A DNA stretch of 64,000 nucleotides from Saccharothrix saharensis (lineage in GTDB: Bacteria; Actinomycetota; Actinomycetes; Mycobacteriales; Pseudonocardiaceae), in contig NZ_VFPP01000001.1 of NCBI RefSeq assembly GCF_006716745.1, positions 1,984,001 to 2,048,000 of the forward strand, given 5' to 3'. How positions within the stretch are numbered: position 1 is the stretch's first letter; each line of letters starts with the position of its first letter. Positions 57,810-64,000 of the stretch are shown here, piece by piece. The translations under genes and the position numbers were made by a program. The notes beneath the pieces were generated by a model. The model did no database searches. It was not told where the DNA came from and saw only the letters and a program-made list of their open reading frames with translations.

Positions 57810-60800
57810 TCATGTCGAGCCCGGACCTCCGAGCGGCGCCGCCGTCCGACGACCACGTGTACTTGCGACCAACCGCAAGCCCAACGCATCCGACACCGCG
57901 AGCAATTTCTCCCGCACTTCCTCCGGAGTGATACCCGTGACCGAAGCGAGTTCCCGAATGCGTCTCACACTCAACGCATTAGCGGGATCGATGAACGGCT
58001 TCACGCCATCCTTGTCTAGGGACAATATCGTGCGTTCCACCTTGTCGAGGCCTCGCGCATAACCAGTGAAGGTCGCGACACGAACGTCGACATCCTCGGC
58101 CGTAAGCATCGCATTGAAGATTTTTCGTGCTTGGTTCGACTTGGAGCCGACGCTGTAGAGTTCTTCCAGTGCAGCATCACGAGCCCGGATATCACTGCTA
58201 GAGATAGCATCCAGGATCAACTCCTCGGCATCGGGTCCGCCGATCTTCGATGCAGCGCCTATAGCAGCTGCAGCAACGCTTCCACCGCGTGCTGCGACCT
58301 CTATGATCGTCGGCAAGCTTTCAGGCCTCTGCAGTGCCTCCAAAACCACGAGCACGTCGCACAAAAGTTCATCCGATACATCGACCGCCCGGATCAACCC
58401 TCTCAGATGCGGTTCGGAAGCCGGGTCAGCCAGCCCTCCCAGAGCTCGCACGGCGGCATGTTGGATGCTACTGTTCTCGTCCACCAGGGCTTCGACCAGG
58501 TAAGGAAGCGCGGCTCTCTCGTTCAGATCCCGCAGCGCATTGATAGCCGCTATCCTGACATCAATCCCCCTGCCGGACAGGTATTCGAGTACGATATCGA
58601 GATCTTCTGGTTTGCCGACGCGACCGATACCGGACAGGGCAAGCACCTTTCGCACGTCAGGCGCCCCGCTCAAGCGATCGATGAATGCTACTCGAATGCG
58701 CGGATCATTCCGCTCCCGAAGCCTTTCCGTCAGACTTCGTTCAGTATTCTCATCCAAGTCGTGCCTGCAATAGAGGGCCAGTAGCAAGTCGGTCGAAAGA
58801 CTTGTCTCCCCGGTTCGACCGAACGAACGACCGTAGTCAAGCGCGAACAAGGCAGCCGATGCCAGGTAGGTGTCTTCGTTTAACATGTCGACGAGGCCGG
58901 AGATGATGTCGCCCGACAAGCGTTTGCGCAGGAACAGGCCGGCACAGGTAAGAGCGAATTCAATCCCGGCCATCCGGTTCCCGGCTTTGAACGAGGCAAG
59001 GGTGCGCGACGGCTGCGACCGCAACTGCCTCGAGAAAATTACTGACTGGAACCAGAACATGGAAATTATCCAGCGCGCGTCGGACTTAGTCCTGAAGATT
59101 TCGAGCAGAAGCGATCTAAATGATCGTCCCCACCTGCTTCCCTGCACCTCGATAGCCGTCTGGTAGACACTGTCGAAGATCCCCACCTTCACCTTGAAGA
59201 ATAACGATGAGAACTGTTCGAGAACCTCGAGTGCGACACGGGAACTCACGTTCGGTTCGTCCACCAGGCATTGTGCCGCGAGAACGATTCGCGATCTGCG
59301 CACGGCGGGCTTCTCCGGTCCACCGGATCCGCGCAGGACGGCGAGAAGCGCGTTATCGACATCGTCGTCGTGGCACGACGTGAGGCACAGGCGCAGAGGT
59401 TCTCGCCAGGCCTCACTCGCAACGACCTCGCCAGTCCCCTGCGGCCTCCGCTTTCGACTGGTGTGCCCTGCCAACGGAGCGACTCGCGCGCTCAGCGACG
59501 ATGATTTATCGCGGTCGGGCAGACGGTTCTCCACCAGCGCTCGACCGGCCAGGTATTCTTGGAAGGTGAGGTGGCGAAACTCGAAGATCGGCACCCATTC
59601 CCCGACGTGACGCACACGTCCCGCTTCGACTAGGATCGCAGTTCGTCGCTCCAGTTCGCGCAGGAACTCATGCGATCCCCTCTTGTGCACCGCATGCAGA
59701 TTCGGAAATTCCTCGCGAACCGCGTTCAGGAGGCCGATTATTTCATCTTCCCGCAACTGCTGGACCCCTCGATCGCACATGGCGTAGGAGATATACTCCA
59801 GTTGCGGCAGGGCCTCCTGCTTCTCGATGGGTTGGTCCACCTCGCTGCGCCAGTTCAAGAGGACCTCGACGGCGTGCCAGTAGAGGTCGCCGCGACGGGT
59901 CGGCAACTTGCCCACCTTGCGTTTCACCAGGGCCATGGTGGTGAGGAGCATGGGGTTCGCGGCGAGCCGGGAGATGCGATCGCTGCTCTGGATCGCCTCC
60001 ACGAGCTCTTCGGTCACCCTCTTCCGGCGGTGTGGCACCTCGGTGATGGTGACCCAGCGGCGAATGAAGTCCGTCTTGTCGGCGTGGTTGAGCCCGGTGA
60101 CCACCAGGTGTTCGAAGCCGCGACCCAGCCGATGCCCCATCTCGCGGTAGCCCACGATCCTCGAAGTCACGATGATCGGCGCGTCGGGGTAGGCCACGTG
60201 GACCCTCTCCAACTGTTTGGAGAACTTCCGCCGGGCAACGGGGTCGGCGATCTCGTCAAGCCCGTCGATCAGCAGCAGGCACGTGCCGTCCTTCAAGCGA
60301 TCCATGAGCATTCGGGTCATGGCATCAAGGTCGTCGTCCGACAGCTCGTGCTTCCGCAACGCCTGACGGATGGCGTCGCTCATGGAACCCAGCAGGTGAT
60401 CGGCGCCGAGATCGCGGCACCGCACGACCAACGGGAGCCAGTCCGCGTCGGGTAGCGTGTCGACGTCCGGCAGGTTCTTCCATGCTTCGTAGTTGCTCGT
60501 CCTGAGCAGGTACGCCGTCGCGAACCAGTTGACGAGGGTGCTCTTGCCGGCACCGGGATCGCCGAGGACGACGACCCGCTTCGACTCGCCGAGGCACTGC
60601 CCGATCGCCAGCCGATCCGTGGCGTCGGAGGCGTTGGTCCACTTCCGCGCCTTCTCGGCCTTCTTCACCCACTCCTGCGTGGAATCACCGGACGTCTGCC
60701 GCTGAGCCCGAAGGGCCACGTAGAGGCGGCGGAGCTCGAACTGCTTCGCCGCCAGGTTCCGGTCGTCTTCCGGTAGGTTGGCCAGATCGATGATGTCGTG

Positions 60801-61271
60801 TGACCGCAGAGCTATCCGACGGTAGCTCTCTTCGACATCACCCGCACCCGAGTGGCTGCTCCGCGAGTCCGACTCCGTCAACGGGTAGTACTTGCCGAGG
60901 GCTTGCAGCAACCCCGCGATAGCCTGCTGCGGGTCGGAGGCGTAGCGCGCGATCACTTCGTCCACGGTGAAGCGGTCCACATCCGCGTCGCGCTCCATCT
61001 GGACGATGTAGACCCGATGGTTGCCCCTGCTGCGCGCGGCGTTGATGACCCGGGACGTCCAGAGCATCCCCGCAGCGCGGATCGTGCCGCACAACACGAC
61101 CGGGCCGTCGAAAGCCAGAGCCTTCTCGGTTTCGGCGAGCACGGATTCGCCGACGACCAGCGTCCCGCGGTGGATGACTTGGTAACCCGCGGCCTCGATC
61201 GGCTCCGCGAGGAGATCGGCCAGCCCTTCTTCACCCTCTGCAGCGACCACGAGCACCCGAGGCGTACTCAT
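57810..61271 (-). CDS. NACHT-domain STAND ATPase with HEAT-repeat C-terminus (bNACHT-like)
   Basis: 1,153 residues. The first 125 form a Rossmann/TIR-like domain (RVLVVAAEGEEGLADLLAEP; GPVVLCGTIRAAGMLW). NACHT core: P-loop VVVLGDPGAGKSTLVNWF (about 234-250), Walker B CLLLIDGLDEIADP (about 331-344) and IIVTSRIVGYREM. From about 640 on there are helical segments ending in HEAT-like repeats (VLEYLSGRGIDVRIAAINAL; EALVDENSSIQHAAVRALGGL). bNACHT proteins detect phages and trigger effectors. The gene overlaps the TIR gene by ATGA, so the two form one system. The 3' half is clearly lower in GC than its surroundings (34 and 33 G+C per 60 bases counted on two lines), suggesting transfer. Confidence 0.86.
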   Translation of the reverse strand: MSTPRVLVVAAEGEEGLADLLAEPIEAAGYQVIHRGTLVVGESVLAETEKALAFDGPVVLCGTIRAAGMLWTSRVINAARSRGNHRVYIVQMERDADVDRFTVDEVIARYASDPQQAIAGLLQALGKYYPLTESDSRSSHSGAGDVEESYRRIALRSHDIIDLANLPEDDRNLAAKQFELRRLYVALRAQRQTSGDSTQEWVKKAEKARKWTNASDATDRLAIGQCLGESKRVVVLGDPGAGKSTLVNWFATAYLLRTSNYEAWKNLPDVDTLPDADWLPLVVRCRDLGADHLLGSMSDAIRQALRKHELSDDDLDAMTRMLMDRLKDGTCLLLIDGLDEIADPVARRKFSKQLERVHVAYPDAPIIVTSRIVGYREMGHRLGRGFEHLVVTGLNHADKTDFIRRWVTITEVPHRRKRVTEELVEAIQSSDRISRLAANPMLLTTMALVKRKVGKLPTRRGDLYWHAVEVLLNWRSEVDQPIEKQEALPQLEYISYAMCDRGVQQLREDEIIGLLNAVREEFPNLHAVHKRGSHEFLRELERRTAILVEAGRVRHVGEWVPIFEFRHLTFQEYLAGRALVENRLPDRDKSSSLSARVAPLAGHTSRKRRPQGTGEVVASEAWREPLRLCLTSCHDDDVDNALLAVLRGSGGPEKPAVRRSRIVLAAQCLVDEPNVSSRVALEVLEQFSSLFFKVKVGIFDSVYQTAIEVQGSRWGRSFRSLLLEIFRTKSDARWIISMFWFQSVIFSRQLRSQPSRTLASFKAGNRMAGIEFALTCAGLFLRKRLSGDIISGLVDMLNEDTYLASAALFALDYGRSFGRTGETSLSTDLLLALYCRHDLDENTERSLTERLRERNDPRIRVAFIDRLSGAPDVRKVLALSGIGRVGKPEDLDIVLEYLSGRGIDVRIAAINALRDLNERAALPYLVEALVDENSSIQHAAVRALGGLADPASEPHLRGLIRAVDVSDELLCDVLVVLEALQRPESLPTIIEVAARGGSVAAAAIGAASKIGGPDAEELILDAISSSDIRARDAALEELYSVGSKSNQARKIFNAMLTAEDVDVRVATFTGYARGLDKVERTILSLDKDGVKPFIDPANALSVRRIRELASVTGITPEEVREKLLAVSDALGLRLVASTRGRRTAAPLGGPGST

Positions 61272-61657
61272 ACGAGCGCCCGGCGAAGCTGTGCGACACC
61301 CGCGTCCCAATCACGGACGAGGTCGGCGTACTTGATGTCCGCTAATATCTCCGGTGGCTGCCCACCGCTGAGCCGGACCGGGAGGATCTTGACGGCATGA
61401 CCGTCCAGCTGCCGAGCGAGCGCCGACATCCACTCCCGACCGATCCACGGCGCCGCAACGCCATCGACTGAATAGCAGAGGATCAGGTAGGAACTGCCCG
61501 ACAGACCCTGCTGCATCCGTTCGACGATCGAGTCACCCAGGTTGATCTCCCAGTTGTCCAGCCACACGTCGACACCGGCATTCTTCAACTCGGTGGCCAG
61601 TCTTTCGGCGAGCGACGCGTCGGATCCTCGATGACTGATGAAAGCGTTGACGCCCAT
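61268..61657 (-). CDS. TIR-domain effector (TIR_2 type)
   Basis: 129 residues, a free-standing TIR domain: NAFISHRGSDASLAERLATE, VDVWLDNWEINLGDSI, YLILCYSVDG and WIGREWMSAL. The WxxxE glutamate (Glu75) is in the position of the catalytic residue of NAD-cleaving TIRs. As first gene, overlapping the NACHT ATPase by four bases, it is likely the effector that destroys NAD or makes a signal when the ATPase senses infection. A good GGAGGGGAAGG precedes ATG 61657. Confidence 0.88.
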   Translation of the reverse strand: MGVNAFISHRGSDASLAERLATELKNAGVDVWLDNWEINLGDSIVERMQQGLSGSSYLILCYSVDGVAAPWIGREWMSALARQLDGHAVKILPVRLSGGQPPEILADIKYADLVRDWDAGVAQLRRALV

Positions 61658-61930
61658 TCTGCCTTCCCCTCCGCTTCGAGGATCCCGGGCTGGACAGCAC
61701 TTCGACACAGACCCTCGGGCCTATATCGCCTCGACCTGACGGCGTGTTACGCGGGTCAAAAGCGGGGCGGCGCAATCAGCTTCGCAGAGCTTTATCTCCC
61801 CTGGATGCACATTGGTCGACTGCGACTGTTCCGACGTTCGCGAGCTGCGGCGGCACGTGCCGGATGGCACCCCCGACAGTGGCCGACCGGCACTCCCGAG
61901 GCCGCTACCAGCGGCAATAGCGTCCCCGGC

Positions 61931-62509
61931 ATGACGTTCCTGATGCGGTTCGGTGCGGTTTGCGGTGTGTTGTCGGGGCTGTTCATCGGCCTGCCCGGGG
62001 CGGTGGAGGGGTTCGTCGGGGAGACGGCGGCCACCAGCCTCGTGATCGGTCTGTCGCCGGCGCTCGCCGCGCCGCTGGTCACCGCCCTCTTCCTCGGCCA
62101 GCCGCGCACCACGCTCGGCACGGTGGGGTACGCGGTGAGCTTCGTGGGGCTCGGGTTGTTCGGCGGGGCGGCCTACGCGCTCAACATCGTGCTGTTCCAC
62201 CTCGGCGAACCGACGCTCGCGGCACCGAGCGTGGCGGTCCTGAGCGGCAGCGCGGTGGTGTTCGCGGTCGGCACGGTCCTGTTCGGGATCAGCATGATCA
62301 GGGCGCACGTCCACCCGCCGGTGCCCGTGTGGGCGTACGCCACCGCCCTGCCGGTCCTCACCTTCGCCGCACGCCTGCCGGACACCCCGCTCACCAGCGC
62401 CCTGCACGTCGTCGTCGGCGCGGCGCTGGTCTGGCTCGCCCGATCGGTCTACCCGGCCACCCGCCCGGCCACCACCACCAGCAGCACGATCACGACGAGC
62501 GCCGCGTAG
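61931..62509 (+). CDS. Small integral membrane protein
   Basis: 192 residues with five or six hydrophobic helices (FGAVCGVLSGLFIGLPG; LSPALAAPLVTALFLG; AVSFVGLGLFGGAAYALNIVLFHLG; SVAVLSGSAVVFAVGTVLFG; ALHVVVGAALVWLA). No family is recognised and no conserved polar motif stands out. A Thr/Ser tail overlaps the convergent next gene by 61 bp. No strong ribosome site is visible. Confidence 0.6.
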   Translation: MTFLMRFGAVCGVLSGLFIGLPGAVEGFVGETAATSLVIGLSPALAAPLVTALFLGQPRTTLGTVGYAVSFVGLGLFGGAAYALNIVLFHLGEPTLAAPSVAVLSGSAVVFAVGTVLFGISMIRAHVHPPVPVWAYATALPVLTFAARLPDTPLTSALHVVVGAALVWLARSVYPATRPATTTSSTITTSAA

Positions 62510-62748
62510 GGCACGTACACCCGGGGTCGCCGGCCGCGGGTGCCCACCCACGTCAGCACCGCCGACGCGGCCCACACCAGCGCGGTTCCGCCGGACGCCA
62601 CGATCATCGGCAGCCGCCCGTACGAGCACACGCCCGACACGGAGTAGTCGCAGCTGCCCGTCGGGGTGAACGCCATCAACCCGTACACGATCGCGACCGG
62701 CGCGAGAACGCACAGCAGCACCGTGCCGAGCACGGCCCAACCCCTCAT
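62449..62748 (-). CDS. Small membrane protein
   Basis: 99 residues with three hydrophobic helices (WAVLGTVLLCVLAPVAIVYG; LPMIVASGGTALVWAASAVL; YVPYAALVVIVLLVVVAG). Two cysteines in the first external loop (GSCDYSVSGVC) could form a disulfide. The gene converges on and overlaps the 61931-62509 gene by 61 bp. I chose ATG 62748; an upstream GTG at 62796 would add 16 residues. Confidence 0.6.
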   Translation of the reverse strand: MRGWAVLGTVLLCVLAPVAIVYGLMAFTPTGSCDYSVSGVCSYGRLPMIVASGGTALVWAASAVLTWVGTRGRRPRVYVPYAALVVIVLLVVVAGRVAG

Positions 62749-62803
62749 GGACCCGCACGGTAGCAGCACCGCCGTGCGGGTCCACAAAGGACTCACACCT
62801 GCG

Positions 62804-64000
62804 TCACGGCGTCCAGGGCGCGCTCACCGCCCAGCTCACGTCCGCGTCGTACGACGTCGGGTTGTCGTAGGCGTGAGCACCACCGTTGACCGCCACCCAC
62901 ACCTCCTCCGCGTAGTGCCGGACGGAGGCGCCCAGCTCGTTCACCGACGCCAACCGCACCCCGCCGACCCCCGGCTGGGCGCAGAACGTCGCGTCCCGCC
63001 GGAACAGGTCGGTGCCGTCCGACGCCCCCAACCGCACGCGGAACGCCGCGTGCCGCAGGTACTGGCCCGGGTGGTTGCGCGACTCGAACGAGTAGCACGA
63101 CGGCTCGGCCAGTCCCCGCCGCACGACGAACGTCGCGTCGGCCTTCAGCAACGCCGAGCTGCCCGGGGCCACCACGTCGGTCCGGGCCAGGCCGTCCTGG
63201 TGCCGCAGGTAGCGGTCGGTGAAGCCGGCCGTGGTCACCCGGAACGACCGCGCCTGGTCCAGCGGCAGGTCCGCGCCACTGCGCCACAGCGGCACGACGG
63301 CCGCCCACGTCGTGTCGGCCGCGAAGCTCGTCGCGGTGTCCCACGGGTTCGGTCCGCCGGACCGCGCCAGGTACGCGTTCTCCTGGTAGTGCCGGATGTA
63401 GTGACCGGGCATGTTGCGCGACTCCAGCACCGTGCCGCCCGCACCGGCGCGCGGGCAGAACGTGGCGTCCGACGCGAACGCGGCCGACCCGTCACCCGCG
63501 TCCGACCGCACCCGCAACGCCGAGTGCCGCAGGAACCTGCCGGGGAAGTTGCGCGACTCGAACGACAGGCACGCCGGGTCGGCCAACCCCGGCCGGGCCC
63601 AGAACGTGGCGTCCAGCCGGCCCAGGTCGTCGGTGATCACGTCGGTGCGCGCCACCCCGTCCCGGTGCCGCAGGTGCCGGTCGGTGTGGCCGGCCGTGGT
63701 GACGCGCAGCGAGATCGCCTCGCCACGCCCCACCTCGGTGCCCGCCGCGATGGCCAGCACCCGCTGGTTGACCTCGCGGACCCGCGCCTCGGAGACCTTC
63801 AGCACCTGCCGGTCGTAGGTGTAGAAGCCGTTGACCTCGTTCTCCACGTCGTACGGTTCGGTGTAGACGGACGCGGACAAGCCGCGGGTGTGCACGAACC
63901 GGCCGACCTCCTTGGTGATCTCCACGTACCGCCCGGTCAGCGACGCCTCGTCGGGGAACAGGTCGCCGTACGCGAACCCGGCGCCCGGCTGCCACTCGTG
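62804..64000 (-). CDS. GH2-like glycoside hydrolase with two C-terminal AbfB (CBM42-like) domains (partial)
   Basis: 398 residues from the window edge to the stop; the N-terminus lies outside. The first about 90 residues look like the end of a GH2 TIM barrel (SLTGRYVEITKEVGRF; SASVYTEPYDVENEVNGFYT). Then two beta-trefoil AbfB domains follow, each with FRVTTAGFTDRYLRHQDG/SLRVTTAGHTDRHLRHRDG-type repeats, CLSFESRNFPGRFLRH, CYSFESRNHPGQYLRH and FCPRAG or FCAQPG. AbfB domains bind arabinofuranose side chains of arabinoxylan, so the enzyme probably acts on such hemicellulose. It resembles in design the partial GH2 gene at the other end of the window, but the two need not be related directly. Confidence 0.82.
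   Translation of the reverse strand, partial: HEWQPGAGFAYGDLFPDEASLTGRYVEITKEVGRFVHTRGLSASVYTEPYDVENEVNGFYTYDRQVLKVSEARVREVNQRVLAIAAGTEVGRGEAISLRVTTAGHTDRHLRHRDGVARTDVITDDLGRLDATFWARPGLADPACLSFESRNFPGRFLRHSALRVRSDAGDGSAAFASDATFCPRAGAGGTVLESRNMPGHYIRHYQENAYLARSGGPNPWDTATSFAADTTWAAVVPLWRSGADLPLDQARSFRVTTAGFTDRYLRHQDGLARTDVVAPGSSALLKADATFVVRRGLAEPSCYSFESRNHPGQYLRHAAFRVRLGASDGTDLFRRDATFCAQPGVGGVRLASVNELGASVRHYAEEVWVAVNGGAHAYDNPTSYDADVSWAVSAPWTP

Overview
The window is very GC-rich DNA with strong G/C preference at third codon positions. It carries secreted carbohydrate-active enzymes with Thr-rich linkers and actinobacterial CBM2, CBM13 and AbfB modules, GTG/TTG starts and 1-4 bp stop/start overlaps. 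This points to a filamentous actinomycete, most likely of the order Pseudonocardiales (Saccharothrix/Actinosynnema/Lentzea-like). The genus is inference. I see no tRNA, rRNA, CRISPR array or complete insertion sequence.

Layout. (1) 1-1270: 5' part of a secreted GH2 enzyme with a near-perfect CebR-type operator upstream. (2) 1.5-7.9 kb: PIG-L deacetylase, a 1,173-aa STAND ATPase with TPR-like repeats, a Cys-motif hypothetical protein, a methyltransferase and a small three-helix protein. (3) 8.0-15.3 kb: three secreted proteins combining ThuA, DUF1080, sorbosone-dehydrogenase propeller, PA14, PKD and CBM6-like modules, each ending in an almost identical CBM13 ricin-type lectin. (4) 15.4-22.2 kb: a six-gene, fully overlapping ebo-like operon running from myo-inositol-phosphate synthase through a UbiA prenyltransferase, a TIM-barrel/EboA fusion, a TatD-like hydrolase and an EboE-like TIM barrel to an EboF-like phosphatase. 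Divergent from it are a ROK regulator and a polyprenyl synthetase that could supply the UbiA substrate. (5) 25.4-35.3 kb: a five-gene secreted set with a two-domain laccase, a giant ThuA/CBM32/dehydrogenase/PKD/DUF1080 fusion, a cupredoxin protein, a beta-helix-like protein and a GH43 enzyme. (6) 35.4-37.5 kb: an IDO-superfamily heme protein coupled to a [2Fe-2S] ferredoxin and a SnoaL-like protein. (7) 38-44 kb: CBM2 esterase, beta-lactamase-fold hydrolase, MOSC protein, GNAT, and an AA10 LPMO with two perfect CebR boxes. (8) 44.0-46.9 kb: a Zur-type zinc-starvation locus with an MRF-like protein and four zinc-free ribosomal protein paralogues, flanked by decayed P-type ATPase and CobW genes. 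(9) 46.9-52.6 kb: membrane protein, beta-propeller lipoprotein, TerC-type exporter behind a yybP-ykoY manganese riboswitch, and a CGNR-regulator/MBL pair. (10) 52.8-61.7 kb: trypsin-nuclease fusion, degenerate subtilase, two-component system and a TIR-NACHT pair in lower-GC DNA. (11) 61.9-64 kb: small membrane proteins and the 3' part of a GH2/AbfB enzyme.

How it works together. Much of the window is extracellular polysaccharide attack: LPMO, esterase, GH2 and GH43 enzymes, with CebR boxes linking some of them to cellobiose. The two ThuA/DUF1080/dehydrogenase loci share modules and two upstream sequence motifs. I infer an extracellular oxidative route, possibly through 3-keto sugars, with copper proteins as electron acceptors. 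The ebo-like operon is an intracellular or membrane pathway in which inositol-phosphate synthase takes the place of the usual EboD cyclase. The right-hand third has metal homeostasis and candidate conflict or defence genes.
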